A stretch of DNA of 52,236 nucleotides from Cycloclasticus sp. symbiont of Poecilosclerida sp. N (GTDB taxonomy: Bacteria > Pseudomonadota > Gammaproteobacteria > Methylococcales > Cycloclasticaceae), in the NCBI GenBank assembly GCA_002101205.1, contig LWTM01000066.1, positions 1 through 52,236 of the forward strand, given 5' to 3'. The position numbers were made by a program, and so were the translations under genes. Positions 17,748 through 26,548 of the stretch are shown piece after piece (the first letter of the stretch is position 1; every line of letters begins with the position of its first letter). The notes beneath the pieces are model-generated. The model did no database searches, had not been told where the DNA came from, and saw only the letters and a list, made by a program, of their open reading frames with translations.

Positions 17748-18207
17748 TACTCAGTGCGCAAATTAAGAATGTCGGGGACCGTGTGATCATATCCCCAAAA
17801 GGGGTTATGTTCTGTTCAGAAGGAACCAAAGGGGCAGGCTCGATTGATTTCACCGCGCACTCCTGTTTAAAGGGGGGTACCCTTTTCCAAGCAAATACCG
17901 ACATTGTAGGTACGAATTCATTCGTACACCCCTGTGTTCCAAGTTCCAGTATGAGAACTAGAATATGCGTTAGGGCAGCCGGTTAATTTGGTGACGGAAA
18001 AGGCTTTGCGCCCTGAGTTAAAAACGTTTATGTCTGTCCGCCATTTCATATAAAGACGAATCTAAGCCAAGACGCCATAAAAGAACAAATGATAAATCGT
18101 GATATTTTTCTACAGCAACAGCTGTTATTTAAGCGCCATGAATAACTTGATTACCTACGCGAGTGAAGCGTTAATGTACGTAAGCAAACCAACATAGGTA
18201 ATAAATT
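17748..18207. other. Gap of about 460 bases, no gene recognised
   Basis: Short open frames on both strands give translations without family resemblance. The stretch from 17880 to 18200 is AT-rich and contains no clear repeat or hairpin. It may be decayed coding DNA. Confidence 0.4.
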
Positions 18208-18486
18208 ATGGGCACATGGAGTCAACCACACAGCAAAGAAAAAGCAAAAAAATTAGCTGAAATAATGACGCATCCGATACCAAAGGCTCATTCATGCGAC
18301 ACGCTATACCACCTCATTGGCGATGATGGCCTTTTCGATTTCTTTGAATAACTCGGCGAATACGAATATGTCTTGCACCTTGTTAGAGGCCACCTAAAAT
18401 CAACATTGAAAAACTTACATCTGTCACTGAAAAGTCGGGATAAAAAAGCCATCGCTATCTGCCAACAATTAGTTAATGAACATTAA
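18208..18486 (+). pseudogene. Small hypothetical protein split by one in-frame TAA
   Basis: From ATG the frame reads MGTWSQPHSKEKAKKLAEIM to DDGLFDFFE, then TAA at codon 48 (18349-18351), then LGEYEYVLHLVRGHLKSTL to QQLVNEH and a final TAA. Both halves look like one helical 92-residue protein: the composition and helix periodicity continue across the stop. I recognise no function. Small proteins opening MGTW.QP are, from memory, found in accessory regions. Its end overlaps the end of the convergent Fic gene by 4 bases. Confidence 0.55.
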
Positions 18487-19598
18487 GCAATTAGCGCTAA
18501 TTCATAACTAGTACTGCGGCCACCGGCATCCGATTTTAATAAGACCCCATGATTTAGCAGGCCCGTGATATCGCGTAGCGCGGTATCCGGTGAGCACTTG
18601 GCAATCTTTCCCCACTTACTACTAGTGAGTTTTCCTTCAAAACCATCTAGCAAACTATTAAGCAGTTTGATTTGCCGTTCGTTCATCGGTGTAGCTGCCC
18701 AATGCTGCCAGAAGCGCGCCTTGGCCAACACCGCTGACAAGGTCACATCTGCGCCTTGCATTGCGCGCAGCAAGCAATCCAGGAACCACGCCAACCAATC
18801 CGTCACATCCAGCGTGTCCTTTTGTGTCTGCTCTAATCTGTCGTAATAGTCTTTTTTCTCTCGCTGGATCTGTGCTGATAAACTGTAAAAACGTTGCGGT
18901 GACCGATAAGCTCGCGCCAGTACCATGTCACCTACCGCTCTAGAAATACGGCCATTACCGTCATCAAAAGGGTGAAGGGTGACAAACCAAAGGTGAGCCA
19001 AGCCTGCTTTAATCATTGGATCAGACTCATCAACGGCATTAAACCAGCGCAAAAACATCGACACATCGGACGTCAATTGCTCGGCCGGTGGCGCTTCGTA
19101 ATGCACCTTTTCACGGCCGATGGGCCCTGACACGACCTGCATCGGTCCCGATGCATCATCACGCCAATCCCCGGTGTTTATTTTGTTCATCCCACTGTAA
19201 CCGGTGGGAAACAGCGCCGCATGCCAACTAAACAGACGATCTTCTGTGAGTGGTTGCTCAAAACGGCCGGTGGCATCTAGCACCATATCCACTACACCGT
19301 CTACGTGTCGGTCGGCAGGCGCTAAAGCACCCACATCAACGCCCAGGCGGCGTGCGACCGAGGATCTCACGGTTTCGGGGTTTAGGTGTTCGCCTTCTAT
19401 TTCACTGGTTTTGAGAACTTCCTCTGTCAGCACCTGCAAAGTGGCCCGATCACGTAATCCCATACCGATATTCTGCATGCGCCCAAGGAGATGTCCCTGA
19501 GCATGGTGTACCTTTGCCAATAGACTGACGAGACGCTCAGTATCATAGTGCCAATGAGGCCATTCAGGCAGCTGCCAGATGTATTTACTGCTATTCAT
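18483..19598 (-). CDS. Fic-family protein (probable self-inhibited AMP-transferase)
   Basis: This 371-residue protein begins with a DUF4172-like N-terminal region. It carries an inhibitory motif TSEIEG at residues 64-69, matching the (S/T)xxxE(G/N) pattern that blocks ATP placement in class II Fic proteins. The catalytic motif HPFDDGNGR is at 209-217 and complete, including His209. A C-terminal winged-helix-like region (about 300-371, KIAKCSPDTALRDITGLLNH) follows. Fic proteins transfer AMP or related groups to protein hydroxyls, and those with an internal inhibitory helix are regulated enzymes rather than free toxins. It is higher in GC than the surrounding accessory DNA. The target is unknown. 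Confidence 0.92.
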   Translation of the reverse strand: MNSSKYIWQLPEWPHWHYDTERLVSLLAKVHHAQGHLLGRMQNIGMGLRDRATLQVLTEEVLKTSEIEGEHLNPETVRSSVARRLGVDVGALAPADRHVDGVVDMVLDATGRFEQPLTEDRLFSWHAALFPTGYSGMNKINTGDWRDDASGPMQVVSGPIGREKVHYEAPPAEQLTSDVSMFLRWFNAVDESDPMIKAGLAHLWFVTLHPFDDGNGRISRAVGDMVLARAYRSPQRFYSLSAQIQREKKDYYDRLEQTQKDTLDVTDWLAWFLDCLLRAMQGADVTLSAVLAKARFWQHWAATPMNERQIKLLNSLLDGFEGKLTSSKWGKIAKCSPDTALRDITGLLNHGVLLKSDAGGRSTSYELALIA

Positions 19599-19681
19599 GC
19601 GGAGATTATGGCTCTTATTCTCCGCAAGATCAATTCTTTCGCCGCAGATTATGCGGCGTTAAACGCACTTATTCACCGCAA

Positions 19682-19797
19682 TCAGGTGGATGCAGCGCTT
19701 GAAACCTCATCAAATACAATACCATCAACTTGGCGCACCGCCTGATTACCCGTGTAATCTTGCCAGCGTCGAATAATGACATCGACACCTGTTTTTT
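19682..19797 (-). pseudogene. C-terminal scrap of a DNA methyltransferase
   Basis: The minus-strand frame reads KTGVDVIIRRWQDYTGNQAV, then RQVDGIVFDEV and a stop. V.VI(V/I)RRWQ.(F/Y)TG..A is the typical C-terminus of phage- and island-encoded N4/N6 DNA methylases. Nothing upstream continues it, and the AbiE-like remnant starts in the opposite direction at once. Confidence 0.55.
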
Positions 19798-20069
19798 ACA
19801 TCAGCGGGCCAACACGAGAACTTAAAATTGGTAATCTGGTAGTAAATCTTAGGCATGTCAGCCACCTGAAACTCCTACTGGCTGGAAAACGATCTGGATT
19901 GGCGCTTTCTGCCTTGTGGTATCTGGGTAAACATAATGTAAATTCCAATGTGGTACGCACCATCCGTGCAGGCCTAACTGAAAAAGAATTTATGACATTG
20001 AAAAATACTGACATACCAGCATGAATGACCGAAGCTTTAGGACTGCATGACACGGAAGCCATGCATGCC
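19776..20069 (+). pseudogene. Remnant of AbiEi/DUF6088-type antitoxin
   Basis: The frame gives FYISGPTRELKIGNLVVNLR, HVSHLKLLLAGKRSGLALSA, LWYLGKHNVNS and TDIPA, then TGA and MTEALGLHD, ending in a second stop. This resembles the C-terminal half of DUF6088/AbiEi-like antitoxins (SGPTR.L..G...I.LRH....KL.LAGR.SGLALSALWYLG). The family commonly has a Trp where TGA (20022-20024) now stands. The N-terminal helix-turn-helix is missing. It directly precedes an AbiEii-like toxin remnant, as in intact systems. Confidence 0.65.
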
Positions 20070-20290
20070 TGAACAATTTATTCACCTCTCAGCTGCTGAC
20101 CGTAAAGAAATCCTGCAAACTTGTGTTGCACGATTAGGGCAGCAGGCAACGGTATTAGAAAAAAATGTGTGTGGGCACTGCTGACCCTTTTTTCAATCCA
20201 AAATGTTCACCCCATGGCGTTCAAAGGCGGTACGTCTCTGTCTAAAATCTATGGAGTCATCAACCGTTTCTCCTTTAACGCTAGCTGATT
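20067..20290 (+). pseudogene. Remnant of AbiEii-type nucleotidyltransferase toxin
   Basis: Translation begins MPEQFIHLSAADRKEILQTC, continues ARLGQQATVLEKNV and, after a frameshift, WALLTLFSIQNVHPMAFKGG, TSLSKIYGVINRFS. The stretch HPMAFKGGTSLSK.YG.I.RFS is the nucleotidyltransferase signature of AbiEii/MenT toxins; the catalytic SEDVDL that should follow is lost. With the upstream DUF6088 remnant it forms a dead type IV-like toxin-antitoxin locus. Confidence 0.7.
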
Positions 20291-20630
20291 TCATGAGCCC
20301 ATTTCCACAGGTTTGGGAACTACAACGAAAACAGTTCGGTTTTTGAACTTACCGACATAAATACCCGTGAGTAAGCATTTTAAATTTACTGCGTATCAGA
20401 TTGGTAGAAATAAACCCGATATAATTACTCCGATACCTCTGACTTTAACCCTTTGATATATTAAGATTAACCAAGCGTACCAACGGCACTTGATGGGTAT
20501 GCTTCCAAAGGCCAGTCACAGAGAAGATCGGCCGTAGACAGAGCCGGCGAGGGGAAATGTCGGGATTGAATGAGAATAGCCTGGTGCGCTTGTATGGGCT
20601 GGGAGGCTTGTAACCATGGGCATCAAGCAT
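20291..20630. other. Spacer between the toxin remnant and tRNA-Ser terminator
   Basis: About 340 bases with no recognisable gene. I looked for a partial copy of the tRNA-Ser 3' end that would mark an attachment site and did not see one. Confidence 0.4.
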
Positions 20631-20664
20631 AAAAAAACCGGCGACAGAGAACCGGTTTTTTTTG
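20631..20664 (-). terminator. Terminator of tRNA-Ser (symmetric)
   Basis: AAAAAACCGG and CCGGTTTTTT form a stem around a short loop, giving a T-run in either direction. It lies 6 bases past the 3' end of the tRNA. Confidence 0.85.
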
Positions 20665-20669
20665 TTTAA

Positions 20670-20761
20670 TGGCGGAGAGAGAGGGATTCGAACCCTCGAT
20701 GGGCTATAAAACCCATACTCCCTTAGCAGGGGAGCGCCTTCAGCCGCTCGGCCATCTCTCC
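20670..20761 (-). tRNA. tRNA-Ser (anticodon GCT)
   Basis: The acceptor stem GGAGAGA pairs with TCTCTCC, the discriminator is G and CCA is encoded. The D-arm contains GGCCGAGCGGCTGAAGGC, the anticodon loop is CTGCTAA with anticodon GCT (positions 20725-20727), and there is a long variable arm and the T-loop GGTTCGAATCC. The 92-base length and long variable arm fit serine tRNA reading AGC/AGU codons. It is downstream of csrA in the same direction, a classic gammaproteobacterial order, and borders the accessory region. Confidence 0.97.
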
Positions 20762-20805
20762 GGTATTTCATGAAGAGGAATGGATATTCCTCATTTAGAA
20801 TTTAA

Positions 20806-20991
20806 CTATCTATTTCCGCTTTGACCTTTTTCATCTTGAATTTTATTGTAAATTTCTTCTCGATGAACGGAGATGCTTTTAGGTGCATCAACTCCAAGTC
20901 TCACTTGATTCCCTTTAATACTCAGTACAACTACAGATATATCATCTCCAATTATTAGAGACTCACCAACTTTACGCGTTAAAATAAGCAT
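20806..20991 (-). CDS. csrA: CsrA, carbon storage regulator / RNA-binding repressor
   Basis: This 61-residue protein matches the family length. It starts [20 protein letters not shown] and includes [22 protein letters not shown], the GxxG and RNA-contacting Arg region. CsrA binds GGA motifs in 5' leaders to control translation. I place the start at the internal ATG (20991) because the family begins there and AAGGAG precedes it; a frame extending 15 codons upstream exists but is not conserved. It lies between lysC and tRNA-Ser, as in many gammaproteobacteria. Confidence 0.97.
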   Translation of the reverse strand: MLILTRKVGESLIIGDDISVVVLSIKGNQVRLGVDAPKSISVHREEIYNKIQDEKGQSGNR

Positions 20992-21096
20992 AATAACTCC
21001 TTTTTTGTCGCCATTCCGTGGAACGTTGCCTACCAAAATTCATTATTTTGTGTAGTATAACACAGCTACTCAAAACAATAAGATACTGGAATTTCA

Positions 21097-22317
21097 CTAC
21101 TCTTGTGACAAGCCAAAGGATTCGTGTAGTGTACGCACTGCCAATTCTAAGTATTTTTCGTCAACCACCACTGAAATTTTAATTTCAGACGTCGATATCA
21201 TTTGTATATTAATGCCCTCGTCTGCCAATGCTGTAAACATCTGGCCCGCTATCCCAGCGTGCGACCTCATTCCCACACCAACAATGGATACTTTTACAAT
21301 TTTATCGTCACCTAATACTTTCTGCGCACCTAATTGCGCACGAATATTCTGCAAAATTTTCATTGTCTTGTCGTAATCATTCCGATGCACAGTAAAGGTG
21401 AAATCTGTTGTTTTATCTTCTGCGATATTTTGCACAATCATGTCAATTTCAATATTCGCTGCTGAAATTGGTTTTAAAATTGCAGATGCAATCCCTGGCA
21501 TGTCCTGTACGCCGGACAAGGTGACTTTTGCTTCATCACGATTAAACGCAATACCTGAAATTAATGCTTTTTCCATATCATCGTCCTCATAAGTAATTAA
21601 CGTGCCGTCGCCCTCTATAAATGTCGATAAAACACGCAATGGAACATTGTATTTACCTGCAAACTCGACTGAACGAATTTGCAGAATTTTTGATCCTAGA
21701 CTCGCCATTTCTAGCATTTCCTCGAAAGTAATTTTATCCAATCTCCTTGCTTTCGGTTCAACTCGTGGATCTGTAGTGTAGACGCCGTCCACATCTGTAT
21801 AAATTCGACACTCATCCGCTTTAAGCGCAGCCGCTAACGCTACCGCCGTTGTGTCGGAGCCACCACGGCCAAGCGTAGTAATTATGCCGTCCGCTGTAAC
21901 ACCTTGAAAACCTGCCACAACAACAATTCTACCGTCATCCAAGTCTGCCTTTATCTTAGCCGTTTCAATATCTTCAATCCTTGCTTTCCCGTGTGAGTCA
22001 TCGGTGATGATTTTTACCTGACTACCGGTATAGGAAACCGCTTTTTGTCCTAATGCTTCAAGCGCCATACATAACAGAGAAATCGTGACTTGCTCGCCTG
22101 TTGATAGCAGCACATCCATTTGCTTGGCCGATGGTGCTGCTTGAATGCCTCGGGCCAACTTAGTCATACGATCAGTTTCGCCGCGCATCGCTGAAACGAC
22201 GACGACTAAGTCGTACCCTGTTTTGTTTTTTTCGTGGGCTAATTTTTGGGCAATATTCTGTATTTTTTCAGATGTACCTACAGAGGTGCCGCCATATTTA
22301 TGTACGTATAAACTCAT
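21097..22317 (-). CDS. lysC: Aspartate kinase (lysine-sensitive type, two ACT domains)
   Basis: Phosphorylates aspartate, the first step to lysine, threonine, methionine and diaminopimelate. The 406-residue protein has an N-terminal kinase domain with KYGGTSVG (7-14), then the TTLGRGGSDTTAVALAAAL segment around residues 146-164, and two ACT domains in the last 140 residues that give feedback control. It lies 15 bases after alaS and upstream of csrA, the standard alaS-lysC-csrA order. Confidence 0.97.
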   Translation of the reverse strand: MSLYVHKYGGTSVGTSEKIQNIAQKLAHEKNKTGYDLVVVVSAMRGETDRMTKLARGIQAAPSAKQMDVLLSTGEQVTISLLCMALEALGQKAVSYTGSQVKIITDDSHGKARIEDIETAKIKADLDDGRIVVVAGFQGVTADGIITTLGRGGSDTTAVALAAALKADECRIYTDVDGVYTTDPRVEPKARRLDKITFEEMLEMASLGSKILQIRSVEFAGKYNVPLRVLSTFIEGDGTLITYEDDDMEKALISGIAFNRDEAKVTLSGVQDMPGIASAILKPISAANIEIDMIVQNIAEDKTTDFTFTVHRNDYDKTMKILQNIRAQLGAQKVLGDDKIVKVSIVGVGMRSHAGIAGQMFTALADEGINIQMISTSEIKISVVVDEKYLELAVRTLHESFGLSQE

Positions 22318-22332
22318 TTTTTTATAATACTT

Positions 22333-24939
22333 TTAGGAAAGCTCTGTTTTCACCCAAGCCGGTACTGATTTTAATGCCGCAGCTAATGCTGCGGGGTTAT
22401 CACCACCAGCTTGCGCCATATCAGGCCGACCACCACCTTTACCGCCAACTTGCAGCGCCACACAGTTTACCAAGTCAGCCGCTTTTATCCTGCTTGTTTG
22501 TTCTTTTGAAACACCTGCAATCAATGTGATTTTATCGTCTTCAACGGTTGAAAGAACAATAGCTGCACTGCCTAGCTGCTCTTTCAATTTATCAACTAAT
22601 TCGCGTAATGTTTTCCCATCGCTTCCTTCGATATTAGCCGCCAGCACGTTGATGCCATCAACATCTACCGCTTGCTTCACAAGGTCACCACTGGCAGCTT
22701 TTGTCAACTGCGTTTTCAATTGTTCTAGCTCTTTTTCTAGCGATTTGTTTTTTTCTTGAATTTGAATGATTTTCTCAATTACTGATTCACGCGTTCCTTT
22801 TACCAATTTAGCCATGTTTTGCAATAAACGTTCATTTTGGGTGACCCAATTAAGCGCCCCCTCCCCTGCAATAGCTTCAATACGCCGAACCCCTGATGCA
22901 ATACCCGTTTCGGACAGGGTTTTCATAAAACCAATATCACCTACACGCTTCACGTGTGTGCCACCACAGAGTTCTGTCGAAAATTCGCCCATTTTCAAAA
23001 CGCGGACCTTGTCCCCGTATTTTTCACCGAACAACGCCATTGCCCCTTCTTTAACGGCTGTTTCTTGATCTGTTATTCTCGTTTCTACGTTTGCGTTTAG
23101 TCTAATTTGCTCGTTAACTACCCGTTCTATTTGTTCTAACTGGTCAGCTGAAATCGGTTCAAAATGACTGAAATCAAAACGTAATCGTTTAGCCTCAACC
23201 AAAGAGCCTTTTTGCGTAACGTGATCGCCTAATACTTGACGCAACGCGGCGTGCAACAAATGTGTTGCTGAATGGTTTGATGCGATAGCCGTACGTTCTT
23301 CCGTATTAATATGAGCGTTAACAGTAGCATTTATACTGAGTTCGCCATCAATAACACGACCGATATGAATATAGGCATTGGCTTGCTTTTGTACATCTAA
23401 TACTTCAAAACAGCCATGTTGTGATTTAATCATACCTTTATCGCCCGCCTGCCCCCCCGCCTGTGCATAGAATGGGGTTTTATCCAGCACTAAATAGGCT
23501 GTATCGCCTTTCGAAATCCTTGTTACTTCTTCGTCGCCCTTAAACATTGCTTGCACAATAGCATTAGAACGTGAGCAATCATGCCCAGTAAACTCTGTTA
23601 TAAAGTTTAGCTGTGGCAACTCCGATTGCCCTGACGCAAATGAGTTTGATGATCTAGCGCGTTCACGCTGCGCCTCCATTGCTTGCTCAAAACTCGCCAT
23701 ATCGACCGTTAAGTTATTTTCTCTGGCATAGTCGGCCGTTAAATCAACCGGAAAACCGAACGTATCGTATAGTTTAAATGCCACTTCGCCTGAAATAACA
23801 TGATCTTTCAATGACTGCGTACTATCTTGCAATAATTTCATCCCTTGCTCTAAGGTTTCAGCAAAACGCTGTTCTTCCTTCAATAAGATATTAGAGACCG
23901 TCTTTGCTTTTTCGATCAGTTCTGGATAAGCCTCGCCCATTTCAATAACTAAGGGCTGAACAAGCTGATAGAAAAAAGCGTCTTTCATCTCTAACTTATA
24001 ACCGTGGCGAATCGCGCGGCGGATAATGCGCCTGAGAACATAACCGCGACCTTCATTCGAGGGTAAAACCCCGTCCACTATTAAAAAAGTACAAGAACGA
24101 ATGTGATCGACTAAAACGCGCAATGACGCATGTGATAAATCTGCTGTGTTCGTTAGTTGCGACGCGCTTTTTACCAAGCCTTGAAATAACTCAATGTCGT
24201 AGTTACTGCGTACCCCTTGCAGCACAGCGGCTATTCGCTCTAGGCCCATACCTGTATCAACCGAAGGTTTTGTCAACGGGGTCAGATTCCCTTTTGTATC
24301 GCGGTCATATTGCATGAAGACCAAGTTCCATATTTCCACATAACGATCGCCGTCTTCTTCGGGTGTCCCAGGCGGGCCGCCGGCAACGTCTTCCCCATGG
24401 TCATAAAAGATCTCTGAACAAGGCCCGCATGGGCCCGTATAACCCATTGACCAAAAATTATCTTTTGCACCAAGGCGTGACAATCGATCAGGGCTGATGC
24501 CTATTTCATTCAACCAAATATCCGCTGCTTCAAGATCTTCATCAAACACAGTGACCCATAATTTTTCAGCAGGTATATCAAGTTCGCCGACTAAAAACTC
24601 CCACGCGTATTTAATGGCACCTTGTTTAAAATACTCGCCAAAGCTAAAGTTTCCCAACATTTCGAAAAACGTATGGTGCCGTGCTGTATAGCCTACATTC
24701 TCTAGATCGTTGTGCTTTCCACCTGCTCTTACGCAGCGTTGTGAGGAAGTCGCTTTATTATAAGCTCGCTTTTCTTGGCCTAAAAAAACATCCTTAAATT
24801 GCACCATACCTGCATTGGTGAATAGCAACGTAGGGTCATTACTCGGAATTAACGAGCTAGAGGGCACTATTTGGTGTCCTCGCTTTTCAAAATATGTCAG
24901 AAAGGTTGAGCGGATATCAGCGCTGCTTAAAATTTTCAT
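22333..24939 (-). CDS. alaS: Alanyl-tRNA synthetase
   Basis: The 868-residue protein has the normal AlaRS length. The N-terminal class II aminoacylation core starts with RSTFLTYFEKRGH and contains FTNAGMVQFKDVFLG. The editing domain has the zinc residues in SNHSATHLLHAAL and CGGTHV. A coiled-coil segment lies at about 720-755, and the C-terminal DHHA1 part has GGKGGGRPDMAQAGG. It charges tRNA-Ala and clears mischarged Ser and Gly. It is followed by lysC in the same direction. Confidence 0.98.
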   Translation of the reverse strand: MKILSSADIRSTFLTYFEKRGHQIVPSSSLIPSNDPTLLFTNAGMVQFKDVFLGQEKRAYNKATSSQRCVRAGGKHNDLENVGYTARHHTFFEMLGNFSFGEYFKQGAIKYAWEFLVGELDIPAEKLWVTVFDEDLEAADIWLNEIGISPDRLSRLGAKDNFWSMGYTGPCGPCSEIFYDHGEDVAGGPPGTPEEDGDRYVEIWNLVFMQYDRDTKGNLTPLTKPSVDTGMGLERIAAVLQGVRSNYDIELFQGLVKSASQLTNTADLSHASLRVLVDHIRSCTFLIVDGVLPSNEGRGYVLRRIIRRAIRHGYKLEMKDAFFYQLVQPLVIEMGEAYPELIEKAKTVSNILLKEEQRFAETLEQGMKLLQDSTQSLKDHVISGEVAFKLYDTFGFPVDLTADYARENNLTVDMASFEQAMEAQRERARSSNSFASGQSELPQLNFITEFTGHDCSRSNAIVQAMFKGDEEVTRISKGDTAYLVLDKTPFYAQAGGQAGDKGMIKSQHGCFEVLDVQKQANAYIHIGRVIDGELSINATVNAHINTEERTAIASNHSATHLLHAALRQVLGDHVTQKGSLVEAKRLRFDFSHFEPISADQLEQIERVVNEQIRLNANVETRITDQETAVKEGAMALFGEKYGDKVRVLKMGEFSTELCGGTHVKRVGDIGFMKTLSETGIASGVRRIEAIAGEGALNWVTQNERLLQNMAKLVKGTRESVIEKIIQIQEKNKSLEKELEQLKTQLTKAASGDLVKQAVDVDGINVLAANIEGSDGKTLRELVDKLKEQLGSAAIVLSTVEDDKITLIAGVSKEQTSRIKAADLVNCVALQVGGKGGGRPDMAQAGGDNPAALAAALKSVPAWVKTELS

Positions 24940-24954
24940 CTTGTTAAAACCTTT

Positions 24955-25410
24955 TTAAGACAGTTGATTAAACATCTGTCTAATCATGTCGTGTGTAAAC
25001 CCTTTGTGTTGAAAAAACCGTGTCCGTTTGGCGCGGTCTTTCATGTTTTCTGGTGCTTGGTTTCCATATTTTTTCTGATGCAATGCGCTCAATAACTCCT
25101 GCCAATCTGGTTGCTCATCAAATACGTCATCTATATTTGCGTGAATACCCCGTTCTTTTAATTCGTACTGTATACGAACTGGACCAAAACCTTTATTTAA
25201 CCTAGAGCGGCTATAGCTTTTTGCAAACCGCTGATCGCTTTGCCAATTTTTTTCAACGAACTCCTCTAAAAGCAGCTCGACATCATCCGTATCAAAACCT
25301 TTAGCGGTTAATTTTTTTTGTAATTCATTCTGGCTATGCTCACGCCTAGCCAGTAATAAAAGACAGCTCGCTCTTAATCGAGAAAGCTCTTTCTTGCGTT
25401 GTTCACTCAG
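24955..25410 (-). CDS. recX: RecX, regulator of RecA
   Basis: The frame, 151 residues from a CTG, reads [40 protein letters not shown] and onward, with [20 protein letters not shown] and [19 protein letters not shown] in the centre. This is the full three-helix-repeat RecX architecture. RecX caps and regulates RecA filaments. The frame has no ATG, GTG or TTG at its beginning: after an upstream TAG only ATA and CTG (25408-25410) precede the conserved part. The CTG overlaps the last codons of recA, so initiation is probably at this rare codon, coupled to recA translation. Its position right after recA is standard. Confidence 0.85.
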   Translation of the reverse strand: MSEQRKKELSRLRASCLLLLARREHSQNELQKKLTAKGFDTDDVELLLEEFVEKNWQSDQRFAKSYSRSRLNKGFGPVRIQYELKERGIHANIDDVFDEQPDWQELLSALHQKKYGNQAPENMKDRAKRTRFFQHKGFTHDMIRQMFNQLS

Positions 25411-26431
25411 GCTTATTCTCTACTGCTGTTGTTTTTTCCTTTTTAGGCATGAGTTGTTCTCTAATATTTACTTCTAATTCAGTAGCCTTGTCAGGATTCT
25501 CCTTAAAGAAGGACTTTGCGCTATCTTTGCCTTGGCCAATTTTAGCGCCTGCATAACTGTACCAAGAACCCGCTTTTTCGACCAAGTCTAAGCTAACCCC
25601 AAGGTCAACTAGTTCACCTTCGCGGGAGATACCTTCACCGTATAAAATTTCAAATAGCGCTTGTTTAAACGGTGGTGCTACTTTGTTTTTAACAACTTTA
25701 ACGCGCGTATCGTTACCTAGAACCTCATCACCTTTCTTAATCGCGCCGATACGACGAATATCTAATCGAACAGAGGAATAAAATTTCAATGCGTTACCGC
25801 CTGTCGTTGTTTCAGGGCTACCAAACATGACACCAATTTTCATACGGATTTGATTAATAAACACGACCAAAGCATTAGAGCGTTTGATGTTCCCTGTTAA
25901 TTTTCTTAACGCTTGCGACATTAAACGCGCTTGCAAACCGACGTGATGGTCACCCATATCACCGTCTATTTCTGCTTTAGGTGTTAAGGCGGCAACAGAA
26001 TCCACAACAACCATATCAACTGCGCCAGAGCGCACCAACATGTCAACGATTTCTAGTGCTTGCTCACCCGTATCTGGTTGAGACACTAAAAGGTCATCCG
26101 TGTTCACACCTAATTTAGCGGCGTAAATAGGGTCCAATGCATGTTCAGCATCAATAAATGCGGCCGTACCGCCTTCCTTTTGGCATTGTGCAATACACTC
26201 CAGTGTTAATGTCGTTTTACCGGATGATTCTGGGCCATAAATTTCAACGACACGACCACGTGGCAAGCCACCGATGCCTAAAGCTACATCAAGGGCAATA
26301 GAACCTGTTGAGTAGACCTCGATGTCTGGAATAGCGCTGCCATCGCCCATGCGCATAACAGACCCTTTGCCAAACTGTTTTTCAATTTGCAATAATGCAG
26401 CGCTAAGTGCTTTTTTCTTGTTTTCGTCCAT
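25403..26431 (-). CDS. recA: RecA recombinase
   Basis: Coats single-stranded DNA for homologous recombination and triggers LexA cleavage. The protein is 342 residues from [20 protein letters not shown]. Walker A is GPESSGKTT at about 67-75, Walker B is VVVDSVAAL, and loop L2 contains [20 protein letters not shown]. An in-frame ATG 6 codons earlier exists, but the family starts at 26431, where GGGGG sits 8 bases upstream. It lies between pncC and recX. No CTGT-N8-ACAG LexA box is visible in the 117 bases upstream. Confidence 0.98.
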   Translation of the reverse strand: MDENKKKALSAALLQIEKQFGKGSVMRMGDGSAIPDIEVYSTGSIALDVALGIGGLPRGRVVEIYGPESSGKTTLTLECIAQCQKEGGTAAFIDAEHALDPIYAAKLGVNTDDLLVSQPDTGEQALEIVDMLVRSGAVDMVVVDSVAALTPKAEIDGDMGDHHVGLQARLMSQALRKLTGNIKRSNALVVFINQIRMKIGVMFGSPETTTGGNALKFYSSVRLDIRRIGAIKKGDEVLGNDTRVKVVKNKVAPPFKQALFEILYGEGISREGELVDLGVSLDLVEKAGSWYSYAGAKIGQGKDSAKSFFKENPDKATELEVNIREQLMPKKEKTTAVENKPE

Positions 26432-26548
26432 TTTATGCCCCCGTGTCATAAGCCTCTACTCCATATAAAAGCTGGTTATCATAAGTAATCTTTTAATTAT
26501 CACATAAACTGGCATTTGCGCATAATAAAATTATCGCTTGATAGCGTC

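Noticed and set aside
17698..17986. Overlapping frames on both strands after parE
   Set aside because: Neither shows coding character beyond chance, and one overlaps the ParE end.
20670..20761. tRNA-Ser as an integration site with flanking att repeats
   Set aside because: I looked for a copy of the tRNA 3' end near 8.7 kb and through the accessory region and found none, and no integrase gene is present.
20445..20771. A 108-codon frame over the tRNA-Ser gene
   Set aside because: It runs along the tRNA and its terminator; a protein there would require the tRNA sequence to be coding.
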